From positions 1-64,000 of the forward strand of contig JAWWBR010000002.1 of assembly GCA_033720855.1 (NCBI GenBank): 64,000 nt of DNA. Direction: 5' to 3'. Numbering within the stretch: position 1 is the stretch's first letter; each line of letters starts with the position of its first letter. The notes below the pieces were generated by a model that saw only the letters and a program-made list of their open reading frames with translations, had not been told where the DNA came from and ran no database searches. A program made the translations under genes and the position numbers. Below, one piece after another: positions 25,571 through 34,558 of this stretch. This DNA comes from SMXQ01 sp033720855. GTDB lineage: Bacteria; Pseudomonadota; Alphaproteobacteria; SMXQ01.

Positions 25571-26260
25571 TCATGCGTTGACCGTGCCTTCACCGACCAG
25601 CAGGCTCACCGACAGCGGATTAACCGCCTGGGACAGCTTTTCCACGAGCTGGTCGTAATCGACCCCTCGCTTGAGGTGCACCTCATAGACGACGTCTTCC
25701 AAATCGTCGCCGGTTTCCATGCGGCTCACGGAAACCACCGACATGCGATCGCACATGGTTTTGCAGAGCTCCGCAATCCTGTCCCGGTCTCCGGGCCGCA
25801 TGCGCATCTTCAGGACATAACCACTGGACCGCACGTCGCCGAAGCGCCAGTAATGCATGGCCACCACGACGATGATCATGAAGCCGACGAAAATACCCGC
25901 GAAATCATAGAACCCGGTGCCGCAAGCCATGCCCACGGCGATGCCGGCGAAGAGAAAGACGAGATCCTTGGTGTCCTTGACCGGTGTCCGGAATCTGACG
26001 ATCGACATGGCCCCCACCAGGGCAAAGGCACGGGCGATGTCGGAGCCGATGATGACCATGATCAGGGTGACGGTAATGCCAACCAGAATGAGGGCTTGGA
26101 CAAACGACTTGGAGTAGGAATACCCGCCATGGGTCGCCATGTAGAGTTTGGCGAGAATGCCGTTGAGGACTGCGGTCAGAAGCAGGGCCAACCCGATGTC
26201 GAGTGGGGTCGCCGAACTCAAGAGCGCCGTTTCTTGCAAAATCTGGTCGCTGAAATCCAT
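25571..26260 (-). CDS. DUF4956 membrane protein, VTC partner
   Basis: 229 residues. Membrane segments at about 20-42, 52-72 and 98-136, the first pair separated by a short loop with GGYSYSKSFVQALI. A conserved small region AFALVGAMSIVRFRTPVKDTKD is the DUF4956 hallmark. The C-terminal 80 residues are cytoplasmic and ferredoxin-like in outline (VVSVSRMETGDDLEDVVYEVHLK). In many bacteria DUF4956 genes lie next to VTC-domain genes, so a role in anchoring the polymerase or moving its product through the membrane is suspected but unproven. First gene of the leftward operon DUF4956-VTC-phosphatase-like. Confidence 0.9.
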   Translation of the reverse strand: MDFSDQILQETALLSSATPLDIGLALLLTAVLNGILAKLYMATHGGYSYSKSFVQALILVGITVTLIMVIIGSDIARAFALVGAMSIVRFRTPVKDTKDLVFLFAGIAVGMACGTGFYDFAGIFVGFMIIVVVAMHYWRFGDVRSSGYVLKMRMRPGDRDRIAELCKTMCDRMSVVSVSRMETGDDLEDVVYEVHLKRGVDYDQLVEKLSQAVNPLSVSLLVGEGTVNA

Positions 26261-26747
26261 CCTGACTGCATCCTCCCTGTAAGGTCGCGGGTCTCACATT
26301 CGAAACCGCCACGCGCACTCAACCCAGAACCGACCGCACCGCGAAAGCCATCTCTCCGGTCATCACCCCGACACCGGGGGAACCATGGCGTGAGTCAATG
26401 CTGTTGAGAGCCCCCAAGGTGCCTGTAACCGGCTATCGGCCATAAACCCATACCTCACACCGAGGATTCTCAGGCGCAATAAGCCAACCAGCCCGGTTAA
26501 CAAACTTGGTAAAGAGTTTATTAACAGCCTGTGAATAATTGCAAGTGCATAATTATTAAAAGATTATCATGATAATCACACAGGCCTTTGAGCGAATTAC
26601 GCTAAGCACCTGATTTCATGACAACATAGGGGGGCTTCGCAAGTGCGAAGAGGCCTGTCGCGGCCCGCAGCGACCCAGGGGATGTGGTTCCCCTGCCAGG
26701 ACAGACCAAAAATAGCGGTGGTTTTTTGAGGGTGCCCGGAAGCGCGG
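26261..26747. other. Long intergenic region upstream of the VTC operon
   Basis: About 490 bases with no convincing gene. The part 26480-26600 is A+T-rich, contains the 16-bp palindrome listed separately, and should hold the promoter of the leftward DUF4956-VTC operon. Two hairpins lie further right: CTTCGCA-AG-TGCGAAG at 26635-26650 and CAGGGG...CCCCTG at 26676-26695. Neither is followed by a clear T-run, so I do not call them terminators, though they may end the DUF2336-like gene. Confidence 0.45.
26562..26577. promoter_or_regulatory. Perfect 16-bp palindrome, candidate operator
   Basis: GATTATCATGATAATC reads identically on both strands. It lies in the A+T-rich stretch about 300 bases upstream of the DUF4956 start. 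Perfect palindromes of this length are rare by chance in such a short region, so a dimeric regulator site is likely, but I do not recognise the family. Confidence 0.45.
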
Positions 26748-27083
26748 CTAGCGCCCCATGCCGAGGAGCCCCCGCGTCCACCATTCAGGGCGGCCGCGAC
26801 GCCGTTTCAAGACCTCGCGGCGACAGGTTGCGGGCACGGGATGCCGGCTTATCAGACGCTCGAACAGCTTCGGGGAAACCAGGGCGGCGAGCTTCATGAC
26901 CATCGCCTCGGACAGGTAGGGCTGCTGAATGATCGCAGCATGAAGCGATTCATCGCGGGGGTCCGCATCCAGCGCGGCCATCATCTGCGCTTCTTTCGCC
27001 TCGGCGCTATCATCGTCGGGCTGATCGATCGCCGACGCCTCGTCAGGCTGCCGCGCGAGAGGATCCAACATTGAAGAATTCAT
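26748..27083 (-). CDS. Small DUF2336-like protein
   Basis: 111 residues from ATG 27083. The first 35 residues are acidic and disordered-looking (DQPDDDSAEAKEA). Residues about 45-90 resemble one helical repeat of DUF2336 proteins: AIIQQPYLSEAMVMKLAALVS, then LFERLISRHPVP. The C-terminus is strongly basic (LKRRRGRPEWW). DUF2336 proteins are alphaproteobacterial, HEAT-like, of unknown function; this is much shorter than the usual 350 residues and could be a stand-alone small relative or a remnant. The frame runs upstream to 27311 but that part looks non-coding. Confidence 0.62.
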   Translation of the reverse strand: MNSSMLDPLARQPDEASAIDQPDDDSAEAKEAQMMAALDADPRDESLHAAIIQQPYLSEAMVMKLAALVSPKLFERLISRHPVPATCRREVLKRRRGRPEWWTRGLLGMGR

Positions 27084-27327
27084 GGGCCTACCTCCGCGCA
27101 GATTGTGGCCGCCGTACGTAAAGGAAGTGTTAAAGCCGCGCACCGGTGGGCCCGTCGCGGCCTTGGAACATGGCGCGTTAGCAGGTCGCGCGAGCCGGGC
27201 CGGACGCGTATGCGGCCAGGCGGAATGCATAATGGAAGGAGACGAACCGTAGGATCGCGCTATACTCAAAAAAAACGACCGCGCAGGCTCGAAGCGCCGC
27301 ATGACACACACCGCGGGGAGGCCGACA

Positions 27328-28128
27328 ATGACCGCCAGTCCGATTCGCTATCTCGCGTTCCTCAGCGACGATCCGGGAGCGCTCGCCGATTTCTACGCGG
27401 GCCATTTCGGCCTTGACGAGCTGGGCCGCTCCAATGAAGGCGACGTCTCGCTGAGCGATGGATTCTACAACATCACATTCCTGCGCCGACGCCCGGATCT
27501 TCAGGAATTGCACACCGATACCGGTCTCCACCATGTGGGCCTGCAGGTCGACGACATCGGCGAAGCGACCCGGGCCTACCTGCGCACGGTGCCCGACGGG
27601 GTCATCATAGGTGAACGCGGCGGCCTGCATTTCGGCGAACGCCGGTTTTTCGATCCCGAGTGCAATCCGGTGACGGTCTCGACCGGCAGCTTCGGGGCGC
27701 CCGAGAAGCGTGATCCGAGGCTGCCACGGATCGCCCATATCGCGCTCAATGCGCTGATCCCCCAGCGCATGCTCGAGTTCTATTCCGCGGTCTTCGGATT
27801 CCGCGAGGTCAACACCAGCCTCACCTACCGGGAGCGCGGACGCCTCAACCGCTTTGCCGGCGACGGCGTGACCAATCTCGCCATCCACCCGTTCTACAAC
27901 GACTCCGTCGGCCACGAGGCGCGCTACGGGGTCAACCATTTCGGCTTCCTGGTCGACGATATCGAGCGCAAGCTGGACGTTCTGTCAAAGGAGATCGAAA
28001 TCGCGGCTCGGCCGGAAGACCGGCCGTTTGCCGAATACCGGCTGTTCGACCCCGAAGGCAACAAGTTCGACCTCTCCCAAAACAAAGGCTGGGAGGTCGA
28101 CGTCGACAAATGGGATACCGCGGCATGA
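27328..28128 (+). CDS. Two-module VOC-superfamily (extradiol dioxygenase-like) protein
   Basis: 266 residues from ATG 27328, which has GGGGAGG seven bases upstream; an ATG at 27301 is less likely. Two vicinal-oxygen-chelate modules are visible (about 5-118 and 132-250). The C-terminal half keeps His137 (IAHIAL), His204 (VNHFGFLVDD) and Glu243 (DPEGN), a plausible metal triad; the N-terminal module lacks its first His. Such proteins include catechol-type dioxygenases and glyoxalase relatives. The stop overlaps the next start (ATGA), so the two act together, probably in breakdown of a ring or carbonyl compound. Confidence 0.85.
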   Translation: MTASPIRYLAFLSDDPGALADFYAGHFGLDELGRSNEGDVSLSDGFYNITFLRRRPDLQELHTDTGLHHVGLQVDDIGEATRAYLRTVPDGVIIGERGGLHFGERRFFDPECNPVTVSTGSFGAPEKRDPRLPRIAHIALNALIPQRMLEFYSAVFGFREVNTSLTYRERGRLNRFAGDGVTNLAIHPFYNDSVGHEARYGVNHFGFLVDDIERKLDVLSKEIEIAARPEDRPFAEYRLFDPEGNKFDLSQNKGWEVDVDKWDTAA

Positions 28129-29180
28129 GCACCGAGCTGGAAGGGGGCGCGGCCAACTGCGTCATCGATTGCGCCGGTGTAAACAAGGATACCCGGCTGT
28201 TCGTCGTCAGCGAAACCGGCGCCGTGGACGAGGCGGTCGCCGATGCCGTGGAGCGGGCGGGCCGCGATGCAGGTGCCCGGGTCGAGACCGTCTGGGTCGA
28301 CCCCATCCCCAAGGAGACGCCCGATGCCATCCCCGAGGCGGCGCTCACCGCCTATCGCGAGGGCGACATCGTCATTTCCCATTTCCCCTCGCTGACCCGG
28401 GAGGCGCTCCATCCCCATTTCCCCGGCGAGACCCGGGTGCGTGTTCCCAACCGGGCACGGACGGTAGAGCTGCTGTCATCCGAGTGGGCTCGATTTCCCT
28501 ACGGGGTGCAGCTTGCCTTGGCCACAAGGCTGCAGGAAAAGATGACGCCGGGTAAATCCTGGCGAATCACCAGCCCCGCGGGGACCGACCTCAGGGGCGT
28601 CTTTGGCGGCGCCGGCGGCCTGGTGGGATCGGCGTTCTTCGTCGACGGCGGCGAGACGGGCAGGGCGCGCAAGAACTTCCCCGGCGGGGTCCACGACCCG
28701 CGCGCCTCAGCCGAGTTGGACGGCGTGCTGATCGTGGAATACATGGATCACGTCGAACAGTCCGAGGACGACCCGCCCTTGCGGCTCGAGATCAAGGACT
28801 GCCGTATCACGGAAATCACCGGCGGCGCGGAGGATGGCCGCCTGCGCGACGCCATCGCCGCCAGCGACGGCTGGATCGATTCCTGGCATGCCGGCGACAA
28901 CCCGTGCACCCTGACACCGGTGACGCGGGGGAAAAACAGCCGCTCCTGGTTTGGCTACGGCCACTGCAGTCCGGCGATCATGCACTATCACTTGGGCCGC
29001 ACCCATGAGACCACGAACCTGGCGTCGTTCGACCATACCCTGGTGGTCGACGGCGAGACGCTCTACCAGGATGGGCAGCTTGGCCCCGATTTGCTCGAGG
29101 ACGCCATAGTGGCCGATGCCATCAAGGCCGCGGAAGTCAGCGACGACATGCTGGCGACCCGGCCGATGCCCATGTGGTAG
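28125..29180 (+). CDS. M29 aminopeptidase-fold protein, NicX-like
   Basis: 351 residues from ATG 28125 (coupled to the VOC gene by ATGA). The sequence matches the aminopeptidase T / M29 fold group, which also contains 2,5-dihydroxypyridine 5,6-dioxygenase (NicX): SEWARFPYGVQLALATRLQ, ITSPAGTDLRG, and the late metal-type motifs MHYHLGRTHE and FDHTLVVDG. Peptidase and ring-cleavage members share the metal site, so the sequence alone does not decide. The paired VOC protein makes a catabolic role more attractive than peptide trimming, but this is inference. Confidence 0.75.
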   Translation: MSTELEGGAANCVIDCAGVNKDTRLFVVSETGAVDEAVADAVERAGRDAGARVETVWVDPIPKETPDAIPEAALTAYREGDIVISHFPSLTREALHPHFPGETRVRVPNRARTVELLSSEWARFPYGVQLALATRLQEKMTPGKSWRITSPAGTDLRGVFGGAGGLVGSAFFVDGGETGRARKNFPGGVHDPRASAELDGVLIVEYMDHVEQSEDDPPLRLEIKDCRITEITGGAEDGRLRDAIAASDGWIDSWHAGDNPCTLTPVTRGKNSRSWFGYGHCSPAIMHYHLGRTHETTNLASFDHTLVVDGETLYQDGQLGPDLLEDAIVADAIKAAEVSDDMLATRPMPMW

Positions 29181-29188
29181 GCGGCGGC

Positions 29189-30934
29189 CTATTCCATTCT
29201 TTCGAGATTGCCGAGACGCAGCACCGCCTCGGTGACGATCTGCACGTCGCGGAGCAGATTGCTCAGCAGCTTGAACTCGTTGGGTTTATGGGCGCGGCCC
29301 CTCTGCCCGGGCACCCCGGGCCCGAACTGCACGCCGTTGGGAAGCTGACGCGCCGAGGTATAGCCGTTGGATGACCGCGGCTTGGCGTCGATCCCGCTCA
29401 CCTCGCGGAAGGTCACAAGCAGGTGTTGGATCCACGGCCCCTTGGGATCGCGATACATGGGTCGTTTGATCTTGACGCTGATGGATACGTCGGTCCCGGT
29501 GCGCCGCTTCCAGGTATCGAGCGCGCGCCTGATCTCGTCAACCAGCTGATCTCGATCCTTGCCACGGGGTGCGCGCGGATTGACCACAAGATGTAGCGCG
29601 CCGTCTTTGACCTTCACGTAGGTGACCGGCGTCGTCAGCGCCCCCATGAAGGGATCGGAATATCCGATACCGAGCTTTCCGCCGTGATAGTTCAGGCCCC
29701 AGTTGTCCGAGACATAGGCGGCGGCATCGGTGAAATGGTTGCGTTTGAGGGGCGCCGCGCGGCGCACCTGATGGAGGAAATCGAACAGCCTGGAAACCGG
29801 ATTGACGCCGCGCGACGGGCGCGCCGAATGGGCACCCTCGCCGAAAACCGTGAGCCTGACGCGATCGCCCTCGACCCGGGTTTCGATCTTGAAGTTCGCG
29901 CCATTGGCGGCGACGTAGCGCGCCGCCAGTGGGTCGAGGGCGCGTTTCAGGGCCGGCGCGTCGGCGGCCGCGATCACGGCCAGGGCCTCGGCAGGGATCT
30001 GATTGAAAACCACGCCGCCGGTAGCGTGGAGGATCTCGCCACCGGGGCCCGATCCCTTGCGCACCGGAAACTTCGCCATAACGATCCCGAAGCCCTTCTC
30101 CGCGACGCCCACGGGATAGCGTCCGTCCAGCACCAGGTTGTAGGGCGCCAGGGTGGTCTTGGTCTTGTAGTACTCGGTCGCCGAACCCCCTGTTTCCTCC
30201 GTGGTCTCTATCGCCAGGCGGATGGTCTTGGAGGGGATGAAGCCTTCCCGCTTGATGGACCCGAGCACATAGAGCGCGGCGGCGATGGAACCCTTGTTAT
30301 CGGAGGCCCCGCGGCCGTACATGCGATCGCCCATCACCGTCAGTTTGAACGGATCCAGCTTCTTTCCATCCCTGAGCAACCACTTGGCAGGGTTGACGGG
30401 AACCACATCGGAATGGGTGAAGATGCCGATCGAACCGGATCCTGTTCCCTTCAGGGTGACTTCGAAAATGCGGTTATCGAAGTTGCGGAAGGCGAGGCCG
30501 AACTTTCGGGCGACCGCTTCGATGGCCCTGCCCATACGGTGGATGTTGGGATTGTCGTGCTGAGCCAGGTTCTCCTTCTTGTCGGTGGGGATGGCAACGA
30601 ACCGGGCGAGCGTCGCGATGAGCTCATCGCGGTATTTGATCCGGGTGTAAAGCCCAAGCAAGCGATACAGATTGACCCGGTCGGCATCGTCGAGGGCCGC
30701 CTTCGTCTGACGCCGGTCAAGGGCCCGGGCCAGGCCGTCGTGCGCCAGTCCCGGCCGCAGGTCTTTTGCGAAGGTAGCGAAATCCCGTGGGCGCGTCGCG
30801 GAGACGCGCTGCAGCAGTTCTTCCAAGCCGGCCTTCTGGATGACCTCCTGTGCGGACGTGGAACCGGGCAGGGCGGTCAAAAGGGATGCCACCCCCAGAG
30901 AACACAGGAATAGTCGAGACAATCTCTTGCCCAT
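29189..30934 (-). CDS. Exported M20-family metallopeptidase
   Basis: 581 residues with a signal peptide (residues 1-28, ending TSA-Q), start ATG 30934 with GGGGGA upstream. The two-zinc site of M20 enzymes is complete: FTHSDVVPV, GRGASDNKGS, ETTEETGGS, LVLDGRYPVG and the late AHKPNEF. The lid domain carries the catalytic-type GEGAHSARP. Such periplasmic enzymes cleave dipeptides or N-acyl amino acids. It is downstream of the tricarboxylate transporter genes on the same strand, but a strong terminator (30992-31022) separates them. An upstream in-frame ATG at 31009 adds unlikely residues. Confidence 0.92.
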   Translation of the reverse strand: MGKRLSRLFLCSLGVASLLTALPGSTSAQEVIQKAGLEELLQRVSATRPRDFATFAKDLRPGLAHDGLARALDRRQTKAALDDADRVNLYRLLGLYTRIKYRDELIATLARFVAIPTDKKENLAQHDNPNIHRMGRAIEAVARKFGLAFRNFDNRIFEVTLKGTGSGSIGIFTHSDVVPVNPAKWLLRDGKKLDPFKLTVMGDRMYGRGASDNKGSIAAALYVLGSIKREGFIPSKTIRLAIETTEETGGSATEYYKTKTTLAPYNLVLDGRYPVGVAEKGFGIVMAKFPVRKGSGPGGEILHATGGVVFNQIPAEALAVIAAADAPALKRALDPLAARYVAANGANFKIETRVEGDRVRLTVFGEGAHSARPSRGVNPVSRLFDFLHQVRRAAPLKRNHFTDAAAYVSDNWGLNYHGGKLGIGYSDPFMGALTTPVTYVKVKDGALHLVVNPRAPRGKDRDQLVDEIRRALDTWKRRTGTDVSISVKIKRPMYRDPKGPWIQHLLVTFREVSGIDAKPRSSNGYTSARQLPNGVQFGPGVPGQRGRAHKPNEFKLLSNLLRDVQIVTEAVLRLGNLERME

Positions 30935-30991
30935 CGCATCCCCCGTTATGACGCGGTTCTCCATGATCACGGCTGCGGGCCTGGGCGCCGG

Positions 30992-31022
30992 AAAAAAGGG
31001 CCGGGGCAAATGCCGCCGGCCC
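30992..31022 (-). terminator. Rho-independent terminator after tctC
   Basis: On the minus strand a GGGCCGG/CCGGCCC stem (31022-31016 with 31004-30998), extended inward by GGC/GCC around an ATTT loop, is followed by six T residues (30997-30992). It ends the tctABC operon just before the M20 peptidase gene. Confidence 0.85.
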
Positions 31023-31045
31023 CTCTTTTCAAGGCGGCGATCGTT

Positions 31046-32275
31046 TTATGACTTGCAGTCGATTGTCTTGGCTTCGAACCGCCCGTTGCGGTCCGCCGCC
31101 GTGACCGTGCAAGCCATCCCGGCTTTCAGCGCCTTGCGCTTGCCCTTGGCGCCATTGATCATGATCTTGCTGCGGGACTTGGAGACCCGCACCTTCTTGC
31201 CGCCGATCTCGAGCACCCGGCCGCCCTTCTTGACCGAGACCAAATTTCCCTTGAGCTTATCGACGGGAACCGCCATCAGGCCCTTGAAGCGGGCGACGAC
31301 GCTTTCCGGCGCATTCAGCACCTGGGCATAGATCTTGACCATGTCCTCGCCGCTGGTATAGCCGATCGAGCGGCGCGCCTTTTTGGCTTCGGCGAGCAGG
31401 TCCTTGTCCTTCAACGCGTCGCGGAAGGCCACGCGCAGCGCCTTCAAGACATCGGGCTTGAGGCCAGGCGGCCCAAAGAATGGCCGGCCGGCAATGTCTT
31501 GTCCGCCGGCAAAGGCGGCCAGCGCCGCACCGTTCTTGCTCATCACCTCGGTCGCCTGCTCGGCGCCGTCGGTTTCCGGATGGTAGCCCATGCGGCCGAG
31601 GATGGTGAGCTTCTCGTCCCTGATGAAGGTGCGCAGGCTCTCGTAGCTGCCGCTGGTGGCCTCGACGTCCCCGCGGGCGATGGCCAGAACTTTTTCCTCG
31701 CTGCCGTCGTATCCGGTTATGACGCGGACGGGATAGCCGTCCACCTCCAGCAACTTGACCCTCTGGTAGGAGGCGCTGCCGCGGCCGGTGCCCGAAAACT
31801 TGATCTCGCCTTTATAGGTCTTGAGTTGGGTCAGGGATTTCACCGGATGATCGCCCTTGATCACCCAGACCCAGGTTGACGCGGTGGTCGAGCCGATCGG
31901 GTTCAACTTGGCCACGTCATACTTGATACCGGGCTCGTTCAGTTTCTGGGCCAATGTCACGCCGCGGGTCAGGATCGCGATCACGGTGCCGTCCCGCTTG
32001 GCCCGATTCATCAGGTAATTGGCGGCAACGATACCGCCGGCGCCCGACATGTTGGTGGCAATCGATCTCGGCTTGCCCGGCAGGTACTTGGGCATGTGCC
32101 GCGCGATCAAGCGACCGTAGAAGTCATAGCCTCCGCCGGGGCTAGAGCGGATGACGACGTTGAAGGTCTTGCCTTTCCAACTGGGACCGGCGGCCGCCGC
32201 CTGGTCGACGCACAACGCGCCGAGGCCGATTACGGCTCCAAGACCGAGGCTTAAAAAGACCGATTTCCTTGACAT
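31046..32275 (-). CDS. tctC: TctC-type receptor of the tripartite tricarboxylate transporter, with extra C-terminal module
   Basis: 409 residues with a signal peptide (about 1-29). The Bug/TctC fold is evident: FNVVIRSSPGGGYDFYGRLIARHMPKYL, NMSGAGGIVAANYL and GPPGLKPDVLKALR. Beyond the normal end (about residue 340) it carries a basic extension of about 70 residues containing KAGMACTV and ending DCKS, also found in the TctC at 40792 but absent from the one at 35435. Third gene after tctA and tctB on the same strand, so this is the receptor of that carrier. Substrate is probably a carboxylate. Confidence 0.92.
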   Translation of the reverse strand: MSRKSVFLSLGLGAVIGLGALCVDQAAAAGPSWKGKTFNVVIRSSPGGGYDFYGRLIARHMPKYLPGKPRSIATNMSGAGGIVAANYLMNRAKRDGTVIAILTRGVTLAQKLNEPGIKYDVAKLNPIGSTTASTWVWVIKGDHPVKSLTQLKTYKGEIKFSGTGRGSASYQRVKLLEVDGYPVRVITGYDGSEEKVLAIARGDVEATSGSYESLRTFIRDEKLTILGRMGYHPETDGAEQATEVMSKNGAALAAFAGGQDIAGRPFFGPPGLKPDVLKALRVAFRDALKDKDLLAEAKKARRSIGYTSGEDMVKIYAQVLNAPESVVARFKGLMAVPVDKLKGNLVSVKKGGRVLEIGGKKVRVSKSRSKIMINGAKGKRKALKAGMACTVTAADRNGRFEAKTIDCKS

Positions 32276-32360
32276 ACCGAAGTCTCCCGTCTGTCGTGAA
32301 TTTCTCTTTGATTGGCGTTTCGATCCCCATTACGTGCTGCCGGTGGGGAACACTCCATCC

Positions 32361-32849
32361 CTAATCCCATCCCAACATTTCGAACACCACGCCCGGCGGG
32401 AAGGGAAGGTGCAGCAGGTTGTTGAACAGCAGCCAAGTCGCTCCTCCGGCGACCACCGGCATGGCAATGGTGACAACCCACCCCTCGCGGTGCCGCAGGA
32501 GATACAGGAATACCATCACCGGAATGGCGACGAAAAAGCCCAGAACCCAGAGGGCAAAGCCGAAGGCATAAACCCAGACAAACAGTTCGAAGGCCCGCTT
32601 TCTGCCCTCCACGGAAGCTTCTTCCTCGGTGAAATCGACGTCGGCGCCGGTCTCACGGGATTCCGGGGTCTGTGAGAAAAACACCTCGCGCACGATCTGC
32701 CAGGTCAGTAGCGCAAGGGCGATGATGGCGATCGTATAGGGGTAGAGGCGCGCCTGCTCCGGCATGTCCTTCGACTCGTAAAGCACATAGGCGAAGACGA
32801 TGATGAAGAATACGGTCAGCAGCGAGCGAATCTGGAGACGGATTCCCAT
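32361..32849 (-). CDS. tctB: TctB-type small membrane subunit (DUF1468)
   Basis: 162 residues with four membrane segments (about 8-26, 37-55, 92-112 and 122-145), the pattern of TctB. A charged loop between segments two and three is acidic (DVDFTEEEASVE). ATG 32849 lies one base after the tctA stop (TGACATG), indicating coupling. It forms the transport unit with TctA and TctC. Confidence 0.9.
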   Translation of the reverse strand: MGIRLQIRSLLTVFFIIVFAYVLYESKDMPEQARLYPYTIAIIALALLTWQIVREVFFSQTPESRETGADVDFTEEEASVEGRKRAFELFVWVYAFGFALWVLGFFVAIPVMVFLYLLRHREGWVVTIAMPVVAGGATWLLFNNLLHLPFPPGVVFEMLGWD

Positions 32850-32850
32850 G

Positions 32851-34347
32851 TCAGACCTCCACGTTCCGCTCGAAGCGTTTTGAGAACCTGTCCTGCCACA
32901 GCGGGTAGGCGACGCTCGCCACCAACAGGGCGAAGATCACCAGAACCCCCGGCCGGAACAGGAACCCGAAGCCATAAAGCTGGACCGAGGTCCACATATA
33001 GCGTTCAGCGATGGGGCCCAGAACCAGGCCCAAAAGCAGCGGCGGACGCGGCCAACCGGCCATCCGCATGAAATACCCCAGGGTCCCGAAGGCGATCATC
33101 ACCAGGATGTCCTCGAAGCGCCCGGATGCGGCGAAGCTGCCGATGACCGCCATCGCCAGGATCATCGGAATCATCAAGGTGGGACGCAGTTTGGTCGCCA
33201 TCGCCAGCTGCCGTGTGAAGGCCAGACAGAGGATCGAGGTCAGCACGCTGCCGATCAGCAGAAGCCAGATCATGGAGAACGTGACGTCGAGGTCCTTGGT
33301 CAGCATGTCCTTGCCCGGCGTGATGCCGACGATGATCAAACCGCCGAAGATCAGGGCCAGGGTACTGGAACCGGGGATACCGAAGGCGAGGGTCGGGATC
33401 AACGACCCGCCCTCCTTGGCATTGGTCGCGGCGTCGACGCCGATCACGCCGCGCACGTCGCCGGTGCCGAAGGTTTCCCGCGCCCCCTTGCAGGTTTGCT
33501 TGGCGTGGCCGTAGGCGAACCAGTCCGCGACCGAAGAGCCCAGGCCGGGAATGATGCCGACCCAAACGCCGATAAAGCTGCAGCGGAGAATCAGCCACCA
33601 GTGCTTGAAGGCATCCTTGATTCCCTGCCGCCGCCCGGTGGTGAGGTCACCCAGAGGAACGTCGGAGATTCCGGTCCCCTTGCTCGCCATGTAGAGCATT
33701 TCCGGAATGGCGAACAGGCCAATGGTCATGGGGACCAGCTTGATGCCGTCGACCAGGTAGAGCTGATCGAAGGTAAAGCGATGGATGCCGGTCAGGATAT
33801 GCACCCCGATCATCGATATCGCCAGGCCGAAGGCGCCGACGATGATGCCCTTGACCGGGGCCTTTCCGGAAAGGGCGCCGACCATGGCGACGCCGATCAT
33901 GACCAGCATGAAGAATTCAGGCGGGCCCAGCAGAAGCACTAGAGGCCGGAGCACGGGGATCGCAGCCAACAGCACGATGGCGCCGATGATGCCGCCGATG
34001 GCCGAGGAGGTGAAGGCCGCGGCCAGCGCCCGCGCCGCCTCGCCCTTCTTGGCCATGGGATAGCCGTCCATGATGGTCGCCTGGGAGCCACCCCCGCCCG
34101 GCACGCTGAACAGGATGGAGGTAATCGAATTGGCGGTGTTGCTGACCGCCCAGATGCTGACGATGAGCGCCACCGCCTCGAATTTGTTGAGAACGAAGGC
34201 AATGGGCAGAAGCAGGGCAATGGCGGTCTTCGAACCGATGCCCGGCATCGCCACCAGGGTGGAGCTGATGACGATGCCGAACATCATCAGCAGAAATGCC
34301 TTCCAATGGAGTATGCCCAACAGGCCTTCGATGGCAGCTTCAATCAC
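32851..34347 (-). CDS. tctA: TctA-type large membrane subunit
   Basis: 498 residues with about 11-12 membrane segments. Family motifs: AMPGIGSKTAIALLLP near the N-terminus, SVPGGGGSQATIMDGYPMA, the second GIIPGLGSSVADWFAYGHAKQ, and GGSLIPTLAFGIPGS. TctA drives sodium- or proton-coupled uptake of carboxylates delivered by TctC. First gene of the leftward unit tctA-tctB-tctC. The divergent crotonase gene starts about 210 bases away, leaving room for promoters in both directions. Confidence 0.96.
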   Translation of the reverse strand: MIEAAIEGLLGILHWKAFLLMMFGIVISSTLVAMPGIGSKTAIALLLPIAFVLNKFEAVALIVSIWAVSNTANSITSILFSVPGGGGSQATIMDGYPMAKKGEAARALAAAFTSSAIGGIIGAIVLLAAIPVLRPLVLLLGPPEFFMLVMIGVAMVGALSGKAPVKGIIVGAFGLAISMIGVHILTGIHRFTFDQLYLVDGIKLVPMTIGLFAIPEMLYMASKGTGISDVPLGDLTTGRRQGIKDAFKHWWLILRCSFIGVWVGIIPGLGSSVADWFAYGHAKQTCKGARETFGTGDVRGVIGVDAATNAKEGGSLIPTLAFGIPGSSTLALIFGGLIIVGITPGKDMLTKDLDVTFSMIWLLLIGSVLTSILCLAFTRQLAMATKLRPTLMIPMILAMAVIGSFAASGRFEDILVMIAFGTLGYFMRMAGWPRPPLLLGLVLGPIAERYMWTSVQLYGFGFLFRPGVLVIFALLVASVAYPLWQDRFSKRFERNVEV

Positions 34348-34558
34348 GGTCTTAGCCCCCCGGCGGCCGGTTCGATCGCGAATTCATTCCGCCTTTACCT
34401 ACCCGTACCGCGTGTTGTGTTGAAGGACGCTAACCCAACGCCAGCCTTGTTTCAATGATCCATATTGCCGAACGCCTCGCCCGCGGCCGCGTCCTGCGCT
34501 AGCATCAGGACACAAAGGGGCGGCGGGAGCGCCGCGGCCAAAGGACAGGGAGACGGTC

